Positions 1 to 9,832 of a stretch of DNA of 64,000 nt are shown here, piece after piece; the first letter of the stretch is position 1; each line of letters starts with the position of its first letter. Location: positions 79,196,202 to 79,260,201 of the forward strand of contig QVOM02000042.1 in NCBI GenBank assembly GCA_003586115.2, given 5' to 3'. The DNA comes from Salvator merianae (taxonomy: Eukaryota > Chordata > Lepidosauria > Squamata > Teiidae). Both the position numbers and the translations under genes were made by a program. The notes under the pieces are model-generated. The model saw nothing but the letters and a program-made list of their open reading frames with translations. It did no database searches and had not been told where the DNA came from.

Positions 1-43
1 ACACAGTACTCTATGGGCTCTCAAAATGATCTGATTCTGTTAC

Positions 44-210
44 CTGGAAAGCAATGTTAAGTCCCCCGGTGTCTGCTGCATTCTCCTGAAGAGTAAAGGA
101 GCCATTGATGCTGTGGCCCTTCAAAGAGTAACTCTCATACTGTTTAACAAGACAGTCTATTTCCTTTGTCAGTGGTTTCATGTTACAGTCAGAGCAGTTC
201 TTAGGCATCA
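44..210 (-). CDS. KEL: KEL exon 17, third zinc ligand (ENAAD)
   Basis: The acceptor is GATTTTTTTCTTTCAG and the donor is TTCCAG|GTAACA. The exon is 167 bp, phase 1 in and phase 0 out. It encodes NCSDCN, CLVKQYESYS, sequon NGS (human Asn627 position) and LQENAADTGGLNIAFQ. The Glu of ENAAD is the third zinc ligand and the following Asp the transition-state helper in M13 enzymes. Exons 18-19, with the C-terminal CxxW, should lie beyond the left edge. Confidence 0.94.
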
Positions 211-696
211 CTGAAAGAAAAAAATCAGGAAGGTAAGTCTCAAGTTTTCTCACTATCCACTGTACTGTACTTCAGTGAATTGCACATGGTATACAAACCT
301 AGGCCTTTTCCACACTGACCTACTATTGTGTTCCATGGTAGCCCATAGTACTGAGTGTCTGCACTTTGGACCAGAATCATGGAAGCCATGCCCTCCCACC
401 CAGCCCCAGTATAGTGGCCTATACACAGTGGACTAGGCCATGGAACTGGATTTGTGTTTGTAAAGGTAAACTCTTGTGTTCAGTGCATTAGCCTTAACTC
501 TGTAGAACTTTTGAATCTTCAGAACTCCTATTCTAAAAGAAGGATTTAATTGACTGCAGAACTTGACTGGATTTAAAGGAAGGATTTAATTGACTGAAAG
601 ATCCCTCTGGTGATAAAGCAGAATTATCAGGTATCTTGTGGTCTCTGACATGTTCTTTGAATCTATGCATGCCTGAATTTAATTTTTTCCCTCTAA

Positions 697-876
697 GGCC
701 CTTTCTGCACTTGGTCTTATTGTGGATTATATCTCAGAATAGGGACCTGCTACGCACATGCTAGTGCAAACTATGAAAGGTCTTGCCCAGGGCCTACCAT
801 AGTCTGCACTAGTGTGCAGATGGCAGGTCCCTCTTCTGAGATATAATCTGCAATAGGTCCAAGTGCAGAAAGGACC
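697..876. mobile_element. 180-bp MITE, PIF/Harbinger-like (family H1)
   Basis: The whole element is a near-palindrome with termini GGCCCTTTCTGCACTTGG and a matching inverse at the other end. TAA sits directly outside both ends (694-696 and 877-879). The 3-bp TAA duplication and GG-rich ends suggest PIF/Harbinger. There are sister copies at 19791, 40477 and 41032 and partial ones at 21719, 45302 and 62036. No coding capacity. Confidence 0.75.
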
Positions 877-1938
877 TAAGTGTGGTGGTGAAGGATAATT
901 TTGCTAATCTGAAGCATTTCTCCGCTTCAGACATCAGTACCCTATTAGATGCTAATGTTCATGGAAGGGAAAGTGCTTATGCCTTAAACTCAAAATTCAA
1001 AAAATAATGAAAATGTTTAGCAATAGATTTTTCTTTCAGCAGTTTTTTTTTAAGAAAGCCTTTTTATTGTGTTGTCTCCATTCTCCTTACTACAGAAACA
1101 GAAACTTGTACCAGCTGATGTGACCTTACATGCTTTTGATTTGTGACAGGCTTACTGGAGAAAAAATATTTCTCTCCTTTTACATTCATTCTGGTGGACT
1201 TCCATATGTTGCGCTGATATTAATACGAAATGTTTTGGGTAAGCTTTTATTTTTAATTGTAACATTAGCTGTGTACTCTCAAGGCCAGCCTAGGAATTTA
1301 AAGTGAGAGAATGTAGAATTCTTTTCCCTGAGTTGAACTGTTGTACAAAAAAAAAAAAAAAAAAATGACCGAGATTCATTTTTAATAAAATGAAAAAAAA
1401 AAAGAGTAGTCTGCAAACAGGGTATGTGGACAACATGCTCCACATCCAGTCTAGAATATTGGGGCTCTCTTCGCCCAGACCTTCAGAAGCAGCACTAGAA
1501 ATGCACAGCTCCTGAGTGTACAGCTGAAAAAGTCCTGGCCAGGAACTTTAAAGGCGGAAACTTTCATTTCCACCCTTCAAAGCTGGGCTGGGACAGGCTG
1601 TTTGCAGTGAAGCCCAGAGGCACCTTGGGATGAGTTGCTTGTTCCTCCCCATTCTAGCCCTCCCTAGCACAGAATAGCTTTGTCCAATGCAGAAAGTGCC
1701 CTTCAGTCTATAGGATCTTAGGCAGTGATCAGACACAACAAAAAAAGGCATCTCTGAGGCAGCTCAAAGGTGGCTTCGAGGTGGGATTGTTCACACACCA
1801 GTCTGCCCCTCCCTTTTCTCATGCACATTCTATGCTAGAAAAAGGTGGATTAGAGAAGACTTGGGAACACAAGATCCACACACTGTCTCTGTGAGGTGCC
1901 TTCAAGTCACCCCTTTTGTTATGTCTGAACACAGCCTT

Positions 1939-2813
1939 GGAGTGTGTTCAGACTAGCAATTTTTAAAATTGCTTGCATAAAAGGAGCAAATTCCTGGGTG
2001 CACAGGAAAAAAGCCTTCCACACTCGCTTACCCAACAAATCAATTCAGCGATTTCACTTACCCAATAAATCAATTCAGCGATTTGAGGTCACAGCCTGCA
2101 AAGGGTACTGTTCACTGATTGGCCACTCCCCGTCTCTCTGCTGAAGCAATTTAACTCTTTAACTGCCAGGGTTTTTCTCTTTCTAAAGGAAACTGTCAAG
2201 TCTCCCCTCTTCCCAGATGCCTCAGGGAATTGGAGCAGAGGGCAGAGAGAGAGACCTGACGTTTCCTTTGGAAAGAGAAAACCCCTGGCAGTTAGGGGCT
2301 GGAAACTGCTTCAGCAGAAAGGCAGGAAGTGGTGATGCCTCATCTGAACTGAAGCTTTTTACTAATAAGAGCAGAGAGAGAGATTTGCCAGCGCAGGGAG
2401 AAAAGGGGAGGGAGAGATTTGCCAGCGGGGGGAAACTTTTCAAAGCCAAAGCCCTGCCTTCTGTAATTAAAAAAAAAGCACATTGGACTTTTATAGTGAG
2501 GTGCTCTCTCCCATGCCTCACTACTAAAGTCTTTTTTCATGTACAGAAGGCAGGGAATTTGAAAAGTTTCCCCACACCAGCCAGAGCTCGCTGTGCCCCT
2601 CCCCTTCCTGTGTTATTGCCCCATGGGTTCCTGCAAGGTTCTGAATGGTTGAGGTGCTCACTAAGGCGACCCCAAAACACTGAAAAGCTGAATATGGAAG
2701 AGTCAACCCACACAGCTGCAGAGAGGCAGGAGGCAACTTCCAGGTAAAGCTTTTATGGACTCACTGGCTTAGATGCTCTCGGAAGGCAACTAAAATAGCA
2801 AGTCTGAACACAC
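1939..2813. mobile_element. Long palindromic DNA element with GTGTTCAGACT ends (family H3)
   Basis: The left end reads GTGTTCAGACTAGCAATTTT and the right end is the inverse, AGCAAGTCTGAACACAC. The interior contains two inverted purine-rich copies of a GAGAGAGA...GCAG unit, which explains overlapping open frames on both strands near 2217-2747. A related decayed copy is at about 25745-26405. No transposase is visible, so it is non-autonomous. Confidence 0.6.
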
Positions 2814-2880
2814 TTCTAAGGCTGCTATCCTGAGACCAGGAACTTGGAAAAGAAATTTGGAAAAGAAAGAGCTTCCTGGA

Positions 2881-3634
2881 TAGAACGGAAGATGCACTTC
2901 AAAATGATCACAGAGAAGACAACATCAGAGAACCTGTGGAAGCTGAGGATTGGAAGCATGTGACCAAAAGAAGCAGGAGGATAAGGAGAGAGTCAGCAAC
3001 TGTACAGCTTGAAAACCGATACCAGGCTCTCATGGAGAAGAAAAATCAGGAAGATCAGAAAGATTTGGTGTGCAATATGAAACCTCTTGAACTGAAAAAA
3101 AGAAGAAAAGCTGTGAAGAAGAATAGGAGAGTGATGGTTGTGGGGGATTCCTTATTGAGGGGAACAGAGGCAGCTGTGTGCAGACCTGACATGACCTCAC
3201 GAGAAGTATGCTGCCTTCCTGGTGCACGAATCAAAGACGTAACTGAGAGGCTGCCAAGACTCTTCAGTCCTACAGACTATTATCCGTTCCTACTAATACA
3301 TGTAGGAACAAATGACACCGCAGGAAGGAACTTTGAAGCTATCTGCAGAGACTTTGAAGACCTGGGCAGGAAAGTGAAGGAACTGGGAGTACAAGTTGTC
3401 TTCTCTTCTGTCCTCCCAGTGAATGGCCGTGGAACAAGAAGATGGAGCAAGATTCTACAGGTAAACAACTGGCTACGTCGATGGTGCTACCAGCAAGGAT
3501 TTGGATTTCTAGACCATGGACTAAACTACTTATATGATGGACTCCTTGCAAGAGATGGGCTCCATCTTACAAAGACAGGAAAGCACATATTTGGCAGGAG
3601 ACTGGCTGCGCTCATCAGGAGAGCTTTAAACTAG
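2881..3634 (+). CDS. CR1 ORF1 protein, SGNH-hydrolase/esterase domain
   Basis: The frame is open from about 2881 to the stop at 3632-3634. Its N-terminal part is basic and charged (HVTKRSRRIRR, KKRRKAVKKNRR). The esterase domain has VVGDSLLRGTEA (catalytic Ser in GDS), HVGTNDT (Asn block) and DGLHLTKTGK (Asp/His pair), so the catalytic residues look intact. CR1 ORF1 esterases are membrane/lipid-associated proteins needed for retrotransposition. The upstream frame is open, so the true start is likely missing through 5' truncation. Confidence 0.85.
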
Positions 3635-3780
3635 GGCGAAAGGGGAAGGGAAGTAAAAGTCCAGAGAAAGATAAGCAGCTAATAAATACAGATAAGGATC
3701 TTGCTACCAGAAATGAAAGGAAGGAACAAAGACAAACAGTTTGGAAGGAAACTAGAGGAGTCAAGCCTATAAGAGACATT

Positions 3781-6554
3781 TGTCTCAATCTAAAATGTTT
3801 CTATACCGATGCGCAAAGCATGGGAAACAAACAAGGAGAACTGGAAATCCTAGCACAGGAAAATAAAAACGATGTCTTAGGCATAACTGAAACTTAGTGG
3901 GATGATACACATGACTGGAACACAGAGCTCGAAGGATACAACTTATTTAAAAAAAACAGGCTTAATAAAAGGGGAGGAGGTGTTGCATTGTATGTAAGGA
4001 AAGTATATACCACCACAGAAATTAATCTTTCAGATAATGGAAGCCCTGTAGAAACCATTTGGGTGAAAATACAAGGAGAGAGCAACACAAAGGATACTGT
4101 TGTAGGAGTTTATTGTAGACCCCCTGGACAAACAGAAGATATGGATGAACTATTTATACATCAGATGGCCAAGCTCTCAGGGAAACACGACCTAGTGATT
4201 ATGGGAAATTTTAACTATCCGGACATTTGTTGGGAATCTCTCTCTGGCAAAAGTCACAGGTCCAATAAATTCTTATCCTCTCTGGCAGATAACTTCATTT
4301 TCCAAAGGATGGAGGAAAAAACAAGGGGGTCTGCTATCTTGGACCTAATCCTTACTAACAGGGAGGAAATGGTTGAGGAAGTAAGGGTGACTCGGACCCT
4401 GGGTGGTAGTGACCATGCTATCATTGAGTTTTGGATAACAAAAGGAGGAAGATCTGAGAGGACTCAGACTTCAAGGTTAGATTTCAGAGGAGCAGATTTT
4501 GATGGACTCAGAAGGAGGGTAGGAAGGATCCATTGGCTGGATGTCTTAAAGGACAGAAATGTCCAGGAAGGATGGGAAATTTTGAGAAAGGAGATTCTAG
4601 AGGCACAATCTTTAACAATTCCTAAAAGAAAAAAGAATGGCAAGCATCTAAAGAGACCAGGGTGGATGAACCCTGAACTTAATAACTTGCTAAAAAGAAA
4701 AAAAGAAATGTTTAAAAAATGGAAAGAGGGGGACATATCAAAAGAAGAATATAATGCAATCTGCAGGAACTGCAGGATAAGTGTCAGAAAGGCTAAAGCT
4801 AAAAATGAATTGAGGATTGCAAGAGAGGCCAAAAACAATAAAAAAGGGTTTTGGGGGTATGTCAGAAGCAAAAGAAAAGTCAAAGAAGCTATAGGACCTT
4901 TACAGAATGAGAAGGGTGATTTGGTCAAAAACGATATTCAGAAGGCAGAACTTCTGAACTCCTATTTTGCATCTGTTTTCTCTCAGAAAGGAAAGGAAAC
5001 ATCAGTTGGCCTTCACTGTGCTGTTGAGGGAATAAGAGAATCAAGGCTCTGTATGGACAAGGAGAAGGTGAGGGAACACTTAGCAAACTTAAATGTATTC
5101 AAGTCTCCAGGCCCAGATGAATTACATCCTAGGGTGCTGAAGGAATTAGCTGATATAATTGCTGAACCACTCTCTGTGATATTTGAGAACTCATGGAAAA
5201 CAGGAGAAGTCCCAGAAGATTGGAGAAAGGCGAATGTTGTACCTATCTTTAAAAAAGGAAAGAAGGCTGACCCAGGCAACTACAGGCCTGTGAGCCTGAC
5301 TTCAATACCAGGCAAGATACTTGAACAAATCATTAAACAGCATATATGGGAACACTTGGATGGGAATGCAGTAATTAACCAGAGCCAACATGGATTTGTA
5401 ACAAGCAAGTCATGCCAGACTAATCTCATTTCCTTTTATGACAAAATTACTGGATGGATCGATCAAGGAAAGGCTGTGGACATAGTATATCTTGACTTTA
5501 GCAAAGCATTTGACAAGGTGTCTCATACTATACTTATTGAAAAAATGATCAAATATGGGATTGACAGGACAACTGTTAGGTGGATTCATAACTGGCTTAG
5601 TGATCGTACTCAAAGAGTGGTCATAAATGGCTTCATATCCGATTGGAAGACTGTCTCGAGTGGGGTACCGCAAGGCTCTGTCTTGGGCCCATTGTTGTTC
5701 AACATTTTTATAAACGATCTGGACGAAGGTGTTGAGGGGACGCTGATCAAATTTGCAGATGACACAAAGCTAGGAGGGGTTGCTAACACTAGGGAGGAGA
5801 AGGAGAGGATTCAAAAGGATTTGGACAAGCTTGAACAGTGGGCTGAAACTAAAGAATGACATTTAACAGGGAGAAATGCAAAGTTTTTCATCTAGGTAAG
5901 AAAAATGACAATATCCAATACAGAATGGGAGGAATCTCGCTGAGCAGCAGCACATGTGAAAAGGATCTGGGTGTACTAGTAGATCATAGATTAAACATGA
6001 GTCAACAGTGTGATGCAGCTGCAAAAAAGGCAAACACCATCCTGGGCTGTATCAAAAGGAGTATAGAGTCTAGATCACGAGAAGTAATTGTCCCACTTTA
6101 CTCTTCCTTGGTCAGACCTCATCTGGAGTATTGTGTCCAGTTCTGGGCGCCCCAGTTTAAAAGGGATATTGACAAACTGGAACAAGTTCAGAGAAGGGTG
6201 ACCAAAATGGTGAGCGGTCTGCAAACCATGTCCTACGAGGAACGGTTAAAGGATCTAGGAATGTTTAGCCTGCAGAAGAGAAGACTGAGAGGAGACACGA
6301 TAGCTGTTTTCAAGTATCTGAAGGGCTGTCACAGTGCAGAAGGATTGGCCCCATTCTCAGTTGCGCAAGAAGGAAGGACTAGAAACAATGGGATGAAACT
6401 TCAACGGAGTAGACACAGGCTAGATATTAGGAAAAGCTTTCTGACCGTAAGGGCAATCAGTCACTGGAACAGGTTACCACAGGAGGTGGTGGGCTCTCCT
6501 TCGCTGGAGATCTTCAAGGAAAGGCTGGACAGATATCTGTCTAGGATGGTGTAG
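3781..6554 (+). pseudogene. CR1 ORF2, AP-endonuclease plus reverse transcriptase, broken
   Basis: The endonuclease part begins near YTDAQSMGNK; a TAG at 3895-3897 replaces the expected Trp codon. The C-terminal endonuclease motif [10 protein letters not shown] follows near 4415. The reverse transcriptase shows [13 protein letters not shown] (motif A), [20 protein letters not shown] (motif B) and FADDTKLGG (catalytic Asp pair). The frame shifts at about 5850-5860, after which the thumb and C-terminus (RPHLEYCVQFWAP, WNRLPQEVVGSPSL) continue to 6554. Two lesions in about 2.8 kb suggest a fairly young insertion. Confidence 0.9.
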
Positions 6555-6629
6555 TGAATCCTGCATTGAGCAGGGGGTTGGACTCGATGACCCTGGAGGT
6601 CCCTTCCAACTCTATGATTCTATGATTCA

Positions 6630-6664
6630 CCCTTAGTCTTAGTCTTAGTCTTAGTCTTAGTCTT
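6630..6664 (+). repeat. (CTTAGT)n hexamer repeat
   Basis: About five to six copies of CTTAGT directly follow the CR1 3' octamers. Confidence 0.9.
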
Positions 6665-7456
6665 TGTTATTGTTTATTTTAGTTCCCAGCCTTCCAGTAA
6701 GTATGACCAGAAGTAATGCTAGGATATAATTCAGCAATATTTACAAGGCCATACACTGGCTATTTCTATGTCTCTAGGGCATGTGTGTACACACAAACAC
6801 ACACACAGAGCATGCAACACTCTGTAGCAAACATTTACGTCTCAGGGAAAACAAGAGAGTGGAAAATTGCACTGTTGAATAGACTGAATTATTTATTAGG
6901 TCTATCAGGCATTTATTAGTGACCTTTTATTATTATTGCACGCTTGGCATGTTTTTAGTCCTGGTCCAAATAATGAGGAAAGGGGTCCTTTTGTTTTCTT
7001 TGCCAGAGGTCTGTTCTGCCCCAGCTAACTTCTTGACACCTTCTTCAATTGCCTCAGACACCAAACTCTTGTCCGTTGTGTCTCTTTTTAACAGAATATT
7101 AGAAACCAAAGCAACACAAGCACCCTCAGCCACTGTAATCAGAGTTTCAGAATCCCATTTTGGATTTAAAAATGGGTCTGGAACCGTGGGAGGAAGCAGA
7201 GTGAACTGTAGCAGGAGATACAAGGGAAGGCAGTGAGTGGTGGAGAGTTTATTCACTTTTCTGCGGCCTTTTATTTCTCAGCTGAAAATAAAGCTTCCTC
7301 CATTCCCAGTACTTTCGCAGATAAAAAATGGCACTCAAGATTACTACCGTACAAATCAAGCAAGTAATGAGCGCTATTGGTGTTAGAATATAATAACATT
7401 TCAAAATTGCATCTAACAGAAAGCCTCTAAATTACATGCTGTCACACAATACATAC

Positions 7457-7524
7457 CATAATCGTGGAAAGAGTGTAGCAGCTCATGTGCCATGAAAAAT
7501 CCCATGGCTCCAAAGTTGACAGCA
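7457..7524 (-). CDS. KEL: KEL exon 16, catalytic HELLH zinc site
   Basis: The acceptor is CCTGTGTTTTTCAG and the donor is TTATG|GTATGT. The exon is 68 bp, phase 2 in and phase 1 out. It encodes AVNFGAMGFFMAHELLHSFH. HELLH supplies two zinc-binding His residues and the general-base Glu, and this exact pentapeptide is the Kell form of the gluzincin HExxH motif. All catalytic residues in the motif are intact. Confidence 0.95.
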
Positions 7525-7738
7525 CTGAAAAACACAGGAAAAAGGCTTACACACTTCCCCAACCTCTGCCCCTGGAGGAAGGCTCCATACCCACTAGTTC
7601 CATCATCCTTGTTGAACTCATAAGTATAAAGAGAAACAATAATTTCAGGCAGCTGAGGCTGACCTGATAGAGACATCATTGCTTGTGTCCATATATCTCA
7701 TTTTTTCCATCCCACTCAGCTGAGTAGACATATATAAC

Positions 7739-7890
7739 TATGGTGGCACATATTGTAATGCTATAAAGCAACTTCCTGGAAAGCATAAGGTCACATGTTC
7801 AACCCCTGGCATTTTCCCAGAATAATAGCAAACCATTTCTTTAGCTGCCAAGAAAACTGCATGGATGCATTCATGTATTCACTAGGGCAG
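7739..7890 (+). mobile_element. tRNA-derived SINE, decayed
   Basis: A B-box-like ATGTTCAACCCC is followed by AGCAAACCATTTC and GCCAAGAAAACTGCATGG. These match the body of the copy at 8036 and of squamate tRNA SINEs. Confidence 0.55.
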
Positions 7891-8035
7891 TTTCCATATG
7901 ACATCGGTGGTGTCTGTACAATATCCCCCCCCCCTTATTGGGCTTTCAGTACAGAGGAAGAGCATACCATCTGCACAGATGCCATGCTGTTTAGCTGCCA
8001 TGCTGCCATAAGCAAGATTATGGTGCTGTACAGAG

Positions 8036-8222
8036 GGCCTGTAGCTCAGGGATAATGCAAGCAGCCTGGAAAGAAGAGCTTGCCGGTTTGATCTCTATTT
8101 CTGGAAGGAAGCAGTGACAAACCGCGTCTGCATCTCTACCAAGAAAACGTCATAGAGGTGCCCATGAAGGTGCTTAGGCAGTCAGCAGATACAACTCAGT
8201 GGTACGCAAAAACAGCAACAAC
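8036..8222 (+). mobile_element. tRNA-derived SINE (Sauria-SINE-like)
   Basis: An A box is present in CCTGTAGCTCAGGGATA and a B box in GGTTTGATCTC, about 45 bases apart. The usual SINE body follows (GTGACAAACC, CTACCAAGAAAACGTCATAG, CAACTCAGTGGTACG). The tRNA head is too diverged to be a functional tRNA. Confidence 0.75.
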
Positions 8223-8489
8223 AACTGGCAGAGTGGTTTAAAGAGCTCTCAGAGATATAAGAGCTCTGTAAGCTGTCCCGCTGTTTTCTTTACCTGGGGA
8301 ATTCAGTGTGGAAAAAAGGACTCCGGAACATCCCAGCAGGGAAAACGACCGCATGGCGCCTCAGTGAGTAGTATGAATGGACAGACCAAGGGGCTACTTC
8401 CCAACTTGAAATCAAAATAGTTAGAAAAAAATATATAAAAAGAAGGAGTTATTTGGGTCAACATTTTAATTCTATCTCTCCTTAGCAGT

Positions 8490-8595
8490 TGCATTTGACT
8501 CTTCTGGCAGTCATATCTTCTAAGATGGTATCGTCGACATATCCAAAAGCTTAGGCTTAACGCAGAACTATGGAACATGTCATAGTAATCCAAAA
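8490..8595 (+). mobile_element. Penelope-like element 3' fragment
   Basis: This fragment aligns with the 3' end of the Penelope copy near 47780-47880: GACTCTTC, TCTAAGATGGTATCGT, CCAAAAGCTTAGG, AGAACTATGGAACATG. The ribozyme-like core here is mutated (CTAAGA, AAAA). Confidence 0.55.
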
Positions 8596-8612
8596 ATTAG
8601 AAGTGAAATCCA

Positions 8613-8648
8613 TCTCTCTCTCTCTCCCTCTCCCTCTCTCTCTCTCTC
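8613..8648 (+). repeat. (CT)n microsatellite
   Basis: Uninterrupted CT dinucleotides with a few CCCT interruptions. Confidence 0.95.
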
Positions 8649-8887
8649 CTTTAAGTCTACTTAATGGGTTTTCACTGTTACACTAACAGCAATAATCCAC
8701 ACTGAAAGAGAGAAATTTCAGACTGCATCCACATGAACGAAAATGGCTGCCTGGGAAGGACCTAAGGGCCACAATAACTGAATGTCACAAAACATATCAG
8801 GCCTACAGCCTGCCAAAGAATGGCAGAAAGTCCCCTTGGAGGCATCCTTCATGCAGAGCACAAAAACTACTCTGAGGGCACTTCCCA

Positions 8888-9260
8888 CTAGAGATATGCA
8901 TGGACTCTAAAATAGTGGTTCAGTTTGAATCAAACCAAACCACATGGTATTCAGTTTGAATTTGAACGGGGTTGAGTAGGCTTGACCTAGTTCAAGTTTG
9001 GACCTCAAACAGGTTCAAATTTGTTTATTTTTAAAAAATAACTTTTAAAAAGTTCTTTTTAAGGGCAACTGCAGTTGAACTCAAGCCGGTTTGATTGGAC
9101 CAGATGGTTTGATCCATTTGAGTGAACACCACCAGTTTGGTTCAATCCGAACTGGCCCCTTTTGAACGGAAGGTGGTGGTTCTCTTTAGTTCAACCTGAG
9201 TCAAACCAACCAGTTCGATTTGAACCAGGTCAAACCCATACCAGTTTGGCACATCTCTAG
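8888..9260. mobile_element. Palindromic DNA element with CTAGAGAT ends
   Basis: The ends are CTAGAGATATGC and GCACATCTCTAG (inverse of CTAGAGATGTGC). The interior is rich in GGTTCAAATTTGAACC-like inverted words. No coding capacity. Confidence 0.6.
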
Positions 9261-9320
9261 TTTCCAATCTCTTCTGCCCCTGCTGTTGCTGTGTCTCTTT
9301 TCCTCACAAGAAAAACATAC

Positions 9321-9424
9321 CTATCCTGTAGGTGGGGGTTGATAAGCTTCAGTAAGAGCCTCTTCTGCACTGAACCAAGGCACACAACTACATTATGGAA
9401 GAAGTTGTCTTCATAAATGTCCAA
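9321..9424 (-). CDS. KEL: KEL exon 14
   Basis: The acceptor is TTGTTTTGTTCTTCAG and the donor is GATAG|GTATGT. The exon is 104 bp, phase 0 in and phase 2 out. It reads LDIYEDNFFHNVVVC and ends NPHLQD plus two bases of an Arg/Ser codon. It aligns with human IQLGSSFLQSVLSC through PHPQHR. The next expected exon (15) was not found; exon 16 is in the right phase to follow directly. Confidence 0.9.
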
Positions 9425-9478
9425 CTGAAGAACAAAACAAGTCAACTGAGGTTAGAAACAAGAGGCAGAGAATACAGA

Positions 9479-9832
9479 GGATGTTTTCACATTTATCATG
9501 TTTGAACAAGATAATTATCCTGTTCTAACATGGTATTGACCATGCAACACGGACACTGTTTGCATTGCATGGCTCTAGTCTGCACTATGAGCAGGAGACC
9601 AGCATTTGTGGGAGACCAGCATTCTTCTTGCTCGATCCTTACCATGGCAGTGGCTAGGACGCATCTGGAAACGGGTGCAAATGCACTCTACTGACAGCTG
9701 ACTAATTAGTCCTCCACAGCTAGTTGTGATTGGGAGCAGCGTTATGCTGCTCCTGGCCATGAAGGCTTCCGCAGAGGCACTTTGCTAGCGAGTGTCTCAG
9801 ATGCTTGCTTGTACAAAGTGCAAACAGGACCT
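9479..9832. mobile_element. H2 family DNA element, subfamily c, decayed
   Basis: The left end GATGTTTTCACATTTATCATG and right end TGCAAACAGGACC match the terminal pattern of the better copies at 26772 and 49069. The interior words ACCATGGCAGTGGC and GCTAGCGAGTGTC are shared with subfamily c. Confidence 0.6.

Larger units (their letters stand above)
2820..6628 (+). mobile_element. Nearly full-length CR1 LINE
   Basis: A 5' ORF1 with SGNH-esterase signature is followed by an endonuclease/RT ORF2 and a short 3' UTR ending in the CR1 octamer repeat (ATTCTATG)n at 6611-6628. It is only lightly damaged, with one stop in the endonuclease and one frameshift in the RT thumb. The 5' end is probably truncated just after the H3 element. 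It lies antisense to KEL in intron 16. Confidence 0.93.
211..7456. other. KEL intron 16: MITE, palindromic element and CR1
   Basis: This intron holds a 180-bp MITE, a longer palindromic element, a large CR1 and its trailing hexamer repeat, each listed separately. In 211-690, 880-1920 and 6670-7230 I see only AT-rich intronic sequence, poly-A runs near 1350-1405 and no host exon. Confidence 0.7.
7525..9320. other. KEL interval between exons 14 and 16, expected exon 15 not found
   Basis: This interval carries two SINE-like units, a Penelope 3' scrap, a CT microsatellite and a palindromic element. I searched by eye on the minus strand for Asn-Ala-Tyr-Tyr in all codon forms and found none. An open stretch at about 7560-7690 lacks family residues. 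Confidence 0.7.

Noticed and set aside
2217..2747. 176-codon open frame on the plus strand
   Set aside because: It lies inside the palindromic H3 element, with mirror frames on the minus strand and no protein-family features.
6919..7256. Overlapping 105- and 107-codon frames on opposite strands
   Set aside because: No family features or splice context; probably chance frames in intron 16.
8036..8222. Possible functional tRNA gene
   Set aside because: A and B boxes are recognisable but the stems are broken and a SINE body follows, so it is a SINE head.
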